A DNA stretch of 62,109 nucleotides from Bacteroidota bacterium. GTDB taxonomy: Bacteria; Bacteroidota; Bacteroidia; B-17B0; Aurantibacillaceae. The stretch covers positions 1 to 62,109 of the forward strand of contig JANYGK010000022.1 of assembly GCA_025362395.1 (NCBI GenBank), written 5' to 3'. A program made the position numbers and the translations under genes. Below are positions 44,069 to 53,403 of this stretch, one piece after another. Each line of letters starts with the position of its first letter. Position 1 is the first letter of the stretch. The notes below the pieces were generated by a model. That model was not told the DNA's origin. It did not search any database and worked only from the letters and a program-made list of their open reading frames with translations.

Positions 44069-47000
44069 TTATTTTGAATGAAATACGGTTATAAAGCCAC
44101 TATATTTTTTATCATCGTCCTGTAAAGCAAGCGTATAGAAAAAAGTTCCGTCCGATAAGCCTTCTGCTTTCCATTTATTATCATAATTAGGGGTATCGTA
44201 TACTTTTCTTCCCCATCTGTCAAAAATGATAAGATTTGTGTTAGGGTGAAATTCTAAATTTTTAATTACAAACACATCATTTGCATTATCACCATTAGGG
44301 GTTATAACATTTGGTATTACTAGTTCGCAGGGAGGCAATACCGTTATTATTTTATAATCCGCATCCGTATATCCACAGCTGTCGTTAACATACACACCCA
44401 CTGTATAGGTGCCCTGTGTTGACGGACTTGTATAGGATAATATGGAAGTATTGCTTAATGATGTAGTATTCGGGTCTAAATACCAAATATATTTATATCC
44501 TGCATTTCCGCCATAGCCGCCTGTTGCCTGAGCATGTAAAGTAAATGTTGAGTTTGCGCAGGTTTTTGAGGAATCGAGGATGGCAACATTTAAAGTATTA
44601 ATAAAATTCTTAACAACAACTGTATCTGTAGTTGGTATTGCACAACTGCCGCTTACAACTAATACAAGTGTTGATGTAGTATTAGTGTTCACAGTATACG
44701 TTGGAGCTGTATTATTGCCCGGGGCGGGAGTATTACCGGGTAACATAAACCATGAATAACTGTAAGGAACACCACTGTTACCGGTTGTTGTAGAGTTAAC
44801 GCCTGTTGTAATAACAAACGGCTTATCCATACATTTAGTTTGATCTACCAACGGCGCAATAATTAAATTTGCCAACGGCCTAACGTTTACGGTAACCGTA
44901 TATGTTTTAATTAAAGCGGTACAATTTGCACCTGCCGATAAAATGTAAGTGTTAATGCCTGCCTGTACAGGTACATGGGTATAAGTAGAATTAGTGGTTA
45001 ACTGAACGGGAACACCGCCTTGCATATAACTTATGGTATAAGTATCTGCACTGCCGGCAGTTAAAATTACAGAGCTGCCAATACAAACAGAAGGTGTGCT
45101 TGCCGCAAATGTTGCATTAACCACTCCCAGGTTATTATTTATACATATCACTGTATCTTTAACACAACCACCTATAGGATTGGTAACAGTTATTGTATAA
45201 CAGTTTATAGAACTTACATTAGGAAGGTCAATTTTTATGGAATCCTTTCCGGCAGGTATTACAACACCTAACGTAGGGGTAACCGCTACGTTAAACTGTG
45301 AAGGTATTTGTTGCGCAAGGCAGTTTCCGAATTTTACATTTGGTCTAATTTGACTAATGCCTGATGAGGTACCTGCGATTCCACATAAATTAGTACCACT
45401 TTGATAATGCCCTACTGTAGAATTGAACCCTGTATTTGAACTAACTACGGTTGAGTTACCGGAAAAAGGGACGCTTGCATGACAAACATCCATTAATATA
45501 TTTGAGATCCCATCCCAAATGTAGGGTTGAGAAAAAGTATACATATTAAGACCTGTTGTAATCGTTGTATTTGCCGAATATACTTGCGATAAACCGGTAT
45601 TATCTAATGTAGTAGTAAGAGCTGTAGCACCGGTGCATTTTAGCTTAATAGTAAAGCCCGGGTAATTTGTTACAGTTCCTAAGGCTGAATAACTGAACGT
45701 TATACTTGAAATTTTACCTGCCTGCAGCCCTGCAGCCGTTAATTCTGTAGCCTTAAATAAATATTGATGATGTGTGCTGCTATATAAGCTTATCATAGGT
45801 CCTATTATTTGCGAATTATTATTTACAACACCGGTTCCAACTGACACGGTATTAACTACTGCGCAGTTTATATTTCCGAGCCCGCAGGCTGCACTCGATG
45901 TAGTGTAGTGAAACGCAATTCTGGCTGTATCCTGTGTAACGCAATATATAGAGCCGCCACTGATAGCATTGGTTGTTAAGCTGTAGCTCGGGCTTTCGTA
46001 TACCGTAACCGTAGTTGTAGCCGATGATACGCACCCGTATTGATTGGTGATGACAACCGTATAAGTACCGGCAGATACATTGGTAGTTTGCCCGTTAGGC
46101 GTATTGATAGTGCCTGAACCATACCACGAGTAAGTGTATGGCGCTTGGTTGCCTGCGGTATATGTGTTATCAGCCTGTATCGGAGTTAAGGCACTATTAC
46201 CGTTGCAATACGTTAAGTTACCGGTAATGGCAGCTACAGGTACAGGGTTAAGATTAATGTTACCTGTAATCGTTTTTTTACATTGACCTGATTTTAAGGT
46301 GACAAATATAAGAGAATCGGCAGGCACAATTGTGGTAAATGAAGTTGCTGCCGTGGTAGCATTATTGCTCCATAAATAACTGTCGGGAATCCCTCCGTTA
46401 ACAAGTACCGAAGCTGTAACAGCTTGCCCCGGGCAAGCGCCAAGGGTAGGTGTTAACACAATACTGCCATTTAAATTACTTACGGCGCCTTGGTTTACAT
46501 ATATTACAAATGTTTGAACGGATGTTTGTGGCGGCGTACCATTATCTGTTGCCGTCATCGTTACAGTATGATAACCGTTAGTAGCTGTATTACCATCAAC
46601 AATCATATAAATATCAGCCGTATTACTGCTTGATATGTTTGTATATGAAAAGGAGGAGCCCAATGTTGGGGCACTTGCACTGACATAGGTATTTTGAGTA
46701 ACTTCAGGGGCAAGAAATGTATTTTTAATATATAGGGTATCATTACCGCATACTTTTAAAGTATCGCAATAGCCTACGAGTGTTGATATAGGCTCAAGAT
46801 TTGTGCCGACAGGAGGGCATGCATTAAAATAAAAACGTTTACCGTCGAGCCAGCTGACACCATCATCATTTAATAAAGGGCCGTCATAAGCACTTCCGGG
46901 TACCCCGAATCTTCCAATCAAATAATAATCTATCCCGTTTCCTTGGTTTATCCCAACAGTAGCAGGGCTTGAAATACCGGCGTTAGGAAAGCCTCCGGTA

Positions 47001-47740
47001 CCAATCGATGCGTCACCCGTTGTCCATTGCATTTGCCTGTAATAAAACCCGACATTTTTACCGGGAGGTAATATATTATCAAGCCCATTGGTTATTACCA
47101 ATTGAAAACTATTTAACTTATCAGCATGGTTACTATAGTAACCAACACTATCCCAGCTTATTTCAAGACGTGTAGGATACGGAGTTACCAAAATCCGGCT
47201 TCCGGCAGTTCTATATACATCTGCCCAAAAAGGGGCAATCATATTTACCGCGGTTGACGGGAAACCTGTAGAGGTAAAAGCGGCAGAATTTGTTGTAAAT
47301 TGAATATTACCGTTAATAGAAATTCTGCAGGAGGTATAATTATTACCGTAAAAACAAAAGCTAAAAGGTAAATTATACAAACTGGTTTCGTCATCTAAAC
47401 CAACAAAAGGTACCGCTGTGCCGGCATACGGAACGGGATCACAGGGGGTTGGACTAGCTGTTGATGCGGGACTTAAGGGACTTACATAGGTAGTATTTAT
47501 AGTGGCTTTACCGTCAGGAGAATAGGTGATCTCATATTGCGCTAAGGCATGGTCTGCTTTTAATTTATCATATTCTTTACTTCCGAGAGCTACTGTTCTT
47601 TTTGTACCTGACGAAGAATTATCGTTTATTGATTGGGATTTTAATTTTTCTTCTTTCTGCTTTTGAGTATCATATTTGGTTTGGGAAGTACAAAAAAAAG
47701 CAGATAGTATAAAGGTAGTAAATAGTAAAGTTTGTTTCAT
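44069..47740 (-). CDS. Giant secreted surface protein with CHU_C (T9SS type B) domain, paralog 2
   Basis: 1223 residues. Signal peptide ending 'FFCTSQ' (1-19). Nidogen-like N-terminal domain (~110-300: 'LPFSFCFYGNNYTSCRISIN', then 'MIAPFWADVYRT'). Cadherin-like and Ig-like repeats follow, then the shared ~190-residue module (~617-807: 'LQAGKISSITFSYSALG', 'PYIWDGISNILMDVCH') and CHU_C (~1138-1223: 'IPNVITPNGDNANDVF'). The C-terminal ~330 residues align almost end to end with paralog 1. It is first of the pair, with a TAACTTTG promoter element before it, and both probably come from one transcript. Confidence 0.92.
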   Translation of the reverse strand: MKQTLLFTTFILSAFFCTSQTKYDTQKQKEEKLKSQSINDNSSSGTKRTVALGSKEYDKLKADHALAQYEITYSPDGKATINTTYVSPLSPASTASPTPCDPVPYAGTAVPFVGLDDETSLYNLPFSFCFYGNNYTSCRISINGNIQFTTNSAAFTSTGFPSTAVNMIAPFWADVYRTAGSRILVTPYPTRLEISWDSVGYYSNHADKLNSFQLVITNGLDNILPPGKNVGFYYRQMQWTTGDASIGTGGFPNAGISSPATVGINQGNGIDYYLIGRFGVPGSAYDGPLLNDDGVSWLDGKRFYFNACPPVGTNLEPISTLVGYCDTLKVCGNDTLYIKNTFLAPEVTQNTYVSASAPTLGSSFSYTNISSSNTADIYMIVDGNTATNGYHTVTMTATDNGTPPQTSVQTFVIYVNQGAVSNLNGSIVLTPTLGACPGQAVTASVLVNGGIPDSYLWSNNATTAATSFTTIVPADSLIFVTLKSGQCKKTITGNINLNPVPVAAITGNLTYCNGNSALTPIQADNTYTAGNQAPYTYSWYGSGTINTPNGQTTNVSAGTYTVVITNQYGCVSSATTTVTVYESPSYSLTTNAISGGSIYCVTQDTARIAFHYTTSSAACGLGNINCAVVNTVSVGTGVVNNNSQIIGPMISLYSSTHHQYLFKATELTAAGLQAGKISSITFSYSALGTVTNYPGFTIKLKCTGATALTTTLDNTGLSQVYSANTTITTGLNMYTFSQPYIWDGISNILMDVCHASVPFSGNSTVVSSNTGFNSTVGHYQSGTNLCGIAGTSSGISQIRPNVKFGNCLAQQIPSQFNVAVTPTLGVVIPAGKDSIKIDLPNVSSINCYTITVTNPIGGCVKDTVICINNNLGVVNATFAASTPSVCIGSSVILTAGSADTYTISYMQGGVPVQLTTNSTYTHVPVQAGINTYILSAGANCTALIKTYTVTVNVRPLANLIIAPLVDQTKCMDKPFVITTGVNSTTTGNSGVPYSYSWFMLPGNTPAPGNNTAPTYTVNTNTTSTLVLVVSGSCAIPTTDTVVVKNFINTLNVAILDSSKTCANSTFTLHAQATGGYGGNAGYKYIWYLDPNTTSLSNTSILSYTSPSTQGTYTVGVYVNDSCGYTDADYKIITVLPPCELVIPNVITPNGDNANDVFVIKNLEFHPNTNLIIFDRWGRKVYDTPNYDNKWKAEGLSDGTFFYTLALQDDDKKYSGFITVFHSK

Positions 47741-47759
47741 AGCAAATAGTTTAGTAACC

Positions 47760-47767
47760 CAAAGTTA
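47760..47767 (-). promoter_or_regulatory. Predicted -7 element (TAACTTTG) of the CHU_C gene pair
   Basis: Minus-strand TAACTTTG matches TAnnTTTG, with the start ~13 nt before the ATG at 47740. The -33 side is T-rich but lacks a clear TTTG. Confidence 0.45.
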
Positions 47768-47888
47768 ACAAAAATATTACAGAATGTTTTCTTTAGGGTA
47801 TGTATTTAACGTCATAAAACCTGTTAAAAAATGCCGGTTATTGGATTTCTAATAGTTAAGAATAATTTTTCTATACGGTGTTTTAAAT

Positions 47889-47896
47889 TAACTTTG
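47889..47896 (+). promoter_or_regulatory. Predicted -7 element (TAACTTTG) of the PBP1A-type gene
   Basis: TAACTTTG matches the consensus; a T-run 20 bp upstream serves as -33. The ATG is 15 bp downstream, so the leader is very short. The same octamer drives the divergent CHU_C pair, giving a back-to-back arrangement. Confidence 0.5.
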
Positions 47897-47910
47897 CGTT
47901 TGTAATATTT

Positions 47911-50166
47911 ATGGCTTCCACTAAACTTTCAAAATATATTAAATTAACCTGGCTTATTATTTGGGGGCCGTTCCTGGTTATCTTTTTATTAATTACACTT
48001 ATTTCTTTTGAATTGTTTTTTGACCTGCCAAGTGTTGAAGAGCTTCAAAATCCTAAAAGCAATTTGGCAACTGTTATTTACAGCAGCGACTTAAAAACAT
48101 TGGGTAAATATTATTCGGAGAACAGGGTTAACGTAAAATATTATCAGATAGACAGAGACCTCATAAACGCTCTGATTGCAACAGAGGATGCAAGATTTAA
48201 TGAGCATAGCGGAATAGATGTTAAAGCTTTAGGGCGTTCGGTATCGGGCGTGCTAACCGGTAATTTAAATAAAGGCGGAGGAAGCACGATAACACAGCAA
48301 CTTGCTAAAATGATGTTTCCTCGAAAAAAATTAAGTAAACCTCAAATGATTTTACAAAAATTAAAGGAATGGGTTATTGCAGCAAGGTTAGAAAAAAACT
48401 ATACGAAAGATGAGATTCTTGCCATGTACCTTAACAAATTTGATTTTTTACATTTAGCAGTAGGTGTAAAATCAGCCGCCCAGATTTATTTTAATCGCGG
48501 CCAGGACAGCCTTGAGATACAACAGGCAGCTATGTTGGTAGGTATGGCGAAAAACCCGGCTTTGTTTGATCCCATCAGAAGGCCTGATACTGTTTTGCAT
48601 AGAAGGAATGTAGTGTTATACCAGATGACCCGATTCGGAGACCTGACCAAAGAAAAATACGACAGTTTAAAAAAATTACCGCTTGGTTTAGTATATCGCC
48701 CGGAAGATCACAACGATGGTTTAGCACCATACTTCAGAGAATATTTAAGAGAATATTTTTTAAAAAAATGGTGTGCAAATCATATAAATTCTGAAACCGG
48801 CAAACCTTATAATATTTATAAAGACGGTTTAAGAATATTTACGACCATTGATTCGCGCATGCAACAATATGCTGAAGAAGCAGTACATGAGCACATGACG
48901 GATCTGCAGAAAGCGTTTACAAACGAATGCAAAACAAAAAAGAATGCACCCTTTGCATGGAATGTTAATAAGGAGCAGATCGAAAATATTATGATGAGCT
49001 CTATGAGAAGAAGCGACCGGTATCATTTTTTAAAAGATTCGGGATTAACGAAAGAGCAAATTTTAGCGGAGTTTAAAAAACCGGTTAAAATGACGGTGTA
49101 TAGCATACGCGGTGATATCGATACTACTATGTCGCCATGGGACAGCATACGGTATTACAAAAGTTTTTTACATACAGGGTTTATTTCTATAGAGCCGAGC
49201 ACGGGATATGTAAAAGCGTGGGTTGGCGGAATTAACCATAAGCACTTTAAATTTGATCACGTAAAGGTAGGGCGCAGACAGGTAGGCTCAACTTTTAAGC
49301 CTTTTGTATATGCTATGGCAATACAGGAAGGCTACTCCCCTTGTTACCAGGTGCCGAATGTGCGTACTTGTATTACAACGTCTGAAGGTACAGAATGGTG
49401 TCCCGATAATTCGGACGGTGATAAAGGCACAGGAAAAATGATCACGTTACGGAAAGCTTTGGCGGGATCGGTAAATTATGTCTCCGCTTTTTTAATGAAA
49501 AGATTTGGCCCCGAAGCAGTAATTAATTTAGTAAGGAGGATGGGCATTACCGCGCCAATTGAAGCCGTACCTTCAATTTGTTTAGGAACGCCCGATATTT
49601 CAGTTTTTGAAATGGTAGCCGCTAATGCTACATTCGCTAATAAGGGAACGTACATTCAACCCACTTTTATTACACGCATAGAAGACAAAAACGGGAAGGT
49701 GTTGGAAGAATTTTTCCCGACAACGGATGAGGTTATGAGCGAAGAAAAAGCCTATGTGATGATACAGTTAATGCGGGGTGTGGTTGATTATGGCACAGGC
49801 GCCCGGTTGCGCGGTAAATATAAATTATTTAATGAAATAGCCGGTAAAACCGGTACTACGCAATACAATGCCGACGGTTGGTTTATCGGCTTAACACCTG
49901 AGCTGGTGGCGGGCTGCTGGACAGGCGGGGAAGAGCGCAGCGTACATTTTAACTCTACCAACGAAGGGCAAGGTGCAAGTATGGCTTTACCTATTTGGGG
50001 GAAATTTTTTCAGAAGGTATATGCCGATCCTCACTTAAAAGTTTCTAAAAACGGTTTTCCAAAACCGGCCAATATGGGTAATATCGAACTGGATTGTTCT
50101 AAGTATGATCAGGACACCCGGGAAGAGTTTCAAAAAGAAGAATTAAATTTTGAAGATTATAAATAA
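47911..50166 (+). CDS. Class A penicillin-binding protein (PBP1A-like transglycosylase/transpeptidase)
   Basis: 751 residues. A membrane anchor is at ~12-33. GT51 transglycosylase has catalytic Glu92 in 'ATEDARFNEHSGID', plus 'GGGSTITQQLAKMMF' and 'KNYTKDEILAMYLN'. The transpeptidase has the SxxK serine Ser460 ('GSTFKPF'), SxN 'SVN' (520-522) and KTG 'KTGTT' (646-648). It polymerises and cross-links peptidoglycan in the periplasm. Length is typical of Bacteroidota PBP1A. A multi-span putative glycosyltransferase gene follows 24 bp later. Confidence 0.97.
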   Translation: MASTKLSKYIKLTWLIIWGPFLVIFLLITLISFELFFDLPSVEELQNPKSNLATVIYSSDLKTLGKYYSENRVNVKYYQIDRDLINALIATEDARFNEHSGIDVKALGRSVSGVLTGNLNKGGGSTITQQLAKMMFPRKKLSKPQMILQKLKEWVIAARLEKNYTKDEILAMYLNKFDFLHLAVGVKSAAQIYFNRGQDSLEIQQAAMLVGMAKNPALFDPIRRPDTVLHRRNVVLYQMTRFGDLTKEKYDSLKKLPLGLVYRPEDHNDGLAPYFREYLREYFLKKWCANHINSETGKPYNIYKDGLRIFTTIDSRMQQYAEEAVHEHMTDLQKAFTNECKTKKNAPFAWNVNKEQIENIMMSSMRRSDRYHFLKDSGLTKEQILAEFKKPVKMTVYSIRGDIDTTMSPWDSIRYYKSFLHTGFISIEPSTGYVKAWVGGINHKHFKFDHVKVGRRQVGSTFKPFVYAMAIQEGYSPCYQVPNVRTCITTSEGTEWCPDNSDGDKGTGKMITLRKALAGSVNYVSAFLMKRFGPEAVINLVRRMGITAPIEAVPSICLGTPDISVFEMVAANATFANKGTYIQPTFITRIEDKNGKVLEEFFPTTDEVMSEEKAYVMIQLMRGVVDYGTGARLRGKYKLFNEIAGKTGTTQYNADGWFIGLTPELVAGCWTGGEERSVHFNSTNEGQGASMALPIWGKFFQKVYADPHLKVSKNGFPKPANMGNIELDCSKYDQDTREEFQKEELNFEDYK

Positions 50167-50190
50167 TGCGTTTCATATTATTGTAAATTA

Positions 50191-51735
50191 ATGAGACAAC
50201 GCCTGCGGATTTTTTTTACCGGCAAAAACGCTCTCCTCTTTTTCATTTTTTCGCTAATAGTATATGCTTTTGCAGAAAAGATAGTATTATTCACTGAGTT
50301 CAGCATTAAATATACTGATGAAGATCAATGCATACAATGGTTAGCGGCTGATGAGCTTATGCACGGCCATTTTAGAGAACCTTGTTTTTTTGGACAGGAC
50401 TATAATAGTTGTTTAGAAGGTTGGCTGTCCATACCGTTTTTGGTTATAGGCCTGCAGTTTTCTGAGGCAATACCTTTAACAACCCTATTAATGTCTTGCC
50501 TTCCGTTTTTACTGCTTATTATATATTTTTTAAAGAAAAAAGAGTACGCACTCACTGTCGTTATTTTATTCTTCTTTTTATACTTCTCTTTAAATTATAA
50601 GCTCATCAGTATTTTGCCGAGGGGTTTTATTACAGGCGTTTTTTGTTTCGGTATCGGTTACGCGTTTTTGCTTAGAAATACAAAGTATCGGTTTTTTTGG
50701 TTTTCTTTTTTTGCGTTTTTCGGCATTGTATTTAATGAAACAACTTTCTTTTTAATGTTCCCGGTATTTTGTATTTATTGGAAACAGAATTATAGGTTAA
50801 AACAATTTTATTTGCAAGGCTTTCTCGGTTCAACTATTCCTTTGGTTTACAAAATATATGCTTACGTGTTTTATAACGTCACGCATCCGAAATATAAATA
50901 TTTTACAAAACCGAAATTTCAATGGGATTTCAAAAATCTAAGTTCGGCTGTTTCCCATTTAGATGAGTGGCTCTTTAACGACTTCACACTTATTTTTATT
51001 TCTTTTATAGTGTTAATGTGCTTGTTTATTTTAAAAAAACAGTATTTTAATTTATGTATTGTTGTAGTTACGTTTGTTTTAATAACTCTCATGTTCGGCC
51101 TCGTAAGAACTCTTGAAGGCACAGAGTCAATTATGTTTAATAAATCGAGGCTCTTTGTTTTTTTTCCTTTTTTATTGGCGGTATTATTTTCGATTATTAT
51201 TCCTGCATTTAAGTGGGATCTAAAAGCACAGTCCTTTATATCACTCGCTTTATTTATTTTAATATCCATTCGGTGTTTTGGTCAGCAAAACCTGCTTAAA
51301 CATAAAATTACGGAGGAAGTGTTACGGAATGATAAAATCGTTTCCTTTTTACCGGTAAAAGATGTTTTTAAGCTTTCGTATAAATATATTTATATCTGTA
51401 AAGCAACACATAATACTATTATATTATATGACGCTATGAAACAAGAAAATTTTATTTTATATATAACCATTCCCTTATTATCAGGAAATAAAATAAAAAC
51501 ATTTAGTCCTACTTTCGACAGAAGGCTTTGGGTGTTTTCTTCTCTTATAAATACACAGCCTGAAAAAGTTTTAATATCGGGAAATTTTAAAGACAGGTAT
51601 AACAACAAACATTTAAGTTCATATAAAAGAAGGATCATTTTTGCGAATGATGAAAATTGGTTGGTAGAATATAAATTAAATAAAACGATCGGTAATACCT
51701 GTAAGGATTTCACACTAAGGCTAAGACGTCATTAA
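50191..51735 (+). CDS. Multi-span membrane protein, probable GT-C-type glycosyltransferase
   Basis: 514 residues with ~10-12 hydrophobic segments and a soluble C-terminus of ~120 residues. After the first span comes 'IKYTDEDQCIQWLAADELMH', an acidic motif where GT-C enzymes place their catalytic Asp, followed by 'FFGQDYNSCLEGWLSIPFLV', as in PMT-like proteins. No other family assignment is possible, so the donor (probably polyprenyl-phosphate sugar) is inferred. It follows the PBP gene by 24 bp. A 264-bp gap before scoA holds only a doubtful 40-codon ORF. Confidence 0.65.
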   Translation: MRQRLRIFFTGKNALLFFIFSLIVYAFAEKIVLFTEFSIKYTDEDQCIQWLAADELMHGHFREPCFFGQDYNSCLEGWLSIPFLVIGLQFSEAIPLTTLLMSCLPFLLLIIYFLKKKEYALTVVILFFFLYFSLNYKLISILPRGFITGVFCFGIGYAFLLRNTKYRFFWFSFFAFFGIVFNETTFFLMFPVFCIYWKQNYRLKQFYLQGFLGSTIPLVYKIYAYVFYNVTHPKYKYFTKPKFQWDFKNLSSAVSHLDEWLFNDFTLIFISFIVLMCLFILKKQYFNLCIVVVTFVLITLMFGLVRTLEGTESIMFNKSRLFVFFPFLLAVLFSIIIPAFKWDLKAQSFISLALFILISIRCFGQQNLLKHKITEEVLRNDKIVSFLPVKDVFKLSYKYIYICKATHNTIILYDAMKQENFILYITIPLLSGNKIKTFSPTFDRRLWVFSSLINTQPEKVLISGNFKDRYNNKHLSSYKRRIIFANDENWLVEYKLNKTIGNTCKDFTLRLRRH

Positions 51736-51999
51736 AATTTTACTCCTATTTATTTAAATAATAGATATTTGGAAAAACACAAAACATCACCTCGGTGCAA
51801 CATTACTAAATGTATATATACTTTAAAACAAAGCGATACATTATCGTTTCAGTTAATTACTATTTACCCGAAAATAAATATCTGTCTGAAGCCATTGTTA
51901 AACAACAAAAATTTGTAAATTGCTTACTGTAATAATAATAGTTTTTGTATTAATATTATCAATACTTTTATAAAATTGTAATCGAATTTAAACTGATAT

Positions 52000-52713
52000 A
52001 TGATAAACAGAGTTGTAAAAAATGCCGAAGAAGCGGTAAAAGATATTTCGGATAATATGACGTTATTGGTTGGTGGATTCGGCTTATGCGGTATCCCTGA
52101 AAATTGCATCAATGCCTTAGTTAAAAAAGGAATAAAAGGGTTAACCTGCATCAGTAATAACGCGGGTGTGGATGACTTTGGACTGGGATTGTTGCTTCAA
52201 ACCAAACAAATAAAAAAAATGATCTCCTCCTATGTAGGAGAAAACGCAGAATTTGAAAGACAGATGTTAAGCGGTGAATTAGAGGTAGAGTTGATCCCAC
52301 AGGGAACCCTTGCCACGCGTTGTTTAGCTGCCGGGTATGGAATGCCTGTTATTTATACTCCTGCCGGTGTAGGCACGGAAGTGGCAATAGGTAAGGAAAC
52401 GCGTAAATTCAATTATAACGGAGAAGAAAAAGAATACCTGATGGAACATGCTTTTGAAGCCAATTTTGCCATTGTAAAAGCATGGAAAGGCGATACTGCC
52501 GGTAATTTAATTTTCAGGTCAACTGCCCGTAATTTTAACCCCATGATGGCAATGGCAGGTAAAATTACGATTGCGGAGGTAGAAGTATTAGTGGAGGTTG
52601 GTGAATTGGATCCTGACCATATACATACTCCCGGAATTTATGTAAACAGAATATTTCAGGGGGAAAAATATGAGAAAAGAATTGAGCAGGTAACAGTAAG
52701 AAAAAGAAATTAA
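52000..52713 (+). CDS. scoA: 3-oxoacid CoA-transferase subunit A
   Basis: 237 residues, standard length. '[19 protein letters not shown]' is the conserved CoA-binding G-rich segment, and '[20 protein letters not shown]' and '[17 protein letters not shown]' are typical of the SCOT/AtoD alpha subunit. It transfers CoA from succinyl-CoA (or acetyl-CoA) to acetoacetate or another short acid, with ScoB. The subunit B gene follows 17 bp on. Confidence 0.96.
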   Translation: MINRVVKNAEEAVKDISDNMTLLVGGFGLCGIPENCINALVKKGIKGLTCISNNAGVDDFGLGLLLQTKQIKKMISSYVGENAEFERQMLSGELEVELIPQGTLATRCLAAGYGMPVIYTPAGVGTEVAIGKETRKFNYNGEEKEYLMEHAFEANFAIVKAWKGDTAGNLIFRSTARNFNPMMAMAGKITIAEVEVLVEVGELDPDHIHTPGIYVNRIFQGEKYEKRIEQVTVRKRN

Positions 52714-52730
52714 TTTATTATCAAATTAGT

Positions 52731-53387
52731 ATGTTAGATAAAAACGGAATTGCAAAACGTATTGCCGGAGAAGTAAAAGACGGGATGTATGTAAACCTGG
52801 GAATAGGAATACCAACACTCGTTGCTAATTTTATTCCTGACGGTGTAAATGTAGTGTTACAATCTGAGAACGGAATTTTGGGCATGGGCCCTTTTCCTTT
52901 TGAAGGAGAAGAAGACGCGGATTTAATAAACGCCGGCAAACAAACAGTCACTCTTTTAAAAGGGTCTTCTATTTTTGATAGTGCCATGAGTTTTGGAATG
53001 ATCCGTGCTCAAAAAGTAAACCTTACTATTTTAGGTGCCATGGAAGTAAGTGAGAACGGCGATATAGCAAACTGGAAAATTCCGGGTAAAATGGTTAAGG
53101 GAATGGGCGGAGCCATGGACCTTGTGGCCAGTGCAAAAAACATCATCGTTGCTATGCAGCATGTTAATAAAGCAGGCGAATCAAAATTATTAAAAAAATG
53201 CACCTTACCCTTAACAGGCGTACGTTGCGTGAAGCGTATTATAACAGAATTAGCGGCATTGGAGATTATGCCGCAAGGTGGTTTTAAATTATTGGAACGC
53301 GCTCCCGGAGTGAGTGTTGATGAAATAAAAAACGCTACTCAGGGAAAATTAATTATTGAAGGTGAAATTCCTGAAATGAGCCTTTAA
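52731..53387 (+). CDS. scoB: 3-oxoacid CoA-transferase subunit B
   Basis: 218 residues. The catalytic Glu46 is in 'VVLQSENGILGMGPFP', the S-E-N-G motif of class I CoA transferases. 'YVNLGIGIPTLVANF' and the closing 'PGVSVDEIKNATQGKLIIEG' complete the family pattern. It forms the heterotetramer with ScoA. The next gene, a membrane glycosyltransferase-like protein, starts 16 bp downstream, so ketone-body metabolism and surface glycosylation share a transcript here. Confidence 0.96.
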   Translation: MLDKNGIAKRIAGEVKDGMYVNLGIGIPTLVANFIPDGVNVVLQSENGILGMGPFPFEGEEDADLINAGKQTVTLLKGSSIFDSAMSFGMIRAQKVNLTILGAMEVSENGDIANWKIPGKMVKGMGGAMDLVASAKNIIVAMQHVNKAGESKLLKKCTLPLTGVRCVKRIITELAALEIMPQGGFKLLERAPGVSVDEIKNATQGKLIIEGEIPEMSL

Positions 53388-53403
53388 TGCATACATACCG
53401 CTA

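Noticed and set aside
51810-51932. 40-codon plus-strand ORF before scoA (MYIYFKTKRYIIVSVNYY…)
   Set aside because: No signal peptide, domain, promoter or spacing argument; AT-rich chance ORF is as likely. Kept out of the feature list.
51736-51999. Search for a promoter or regulatory RNA ahead of scoA
   Set aside because: No full consensus promoter or stable hairpin seen; only A/T-rich sequence.
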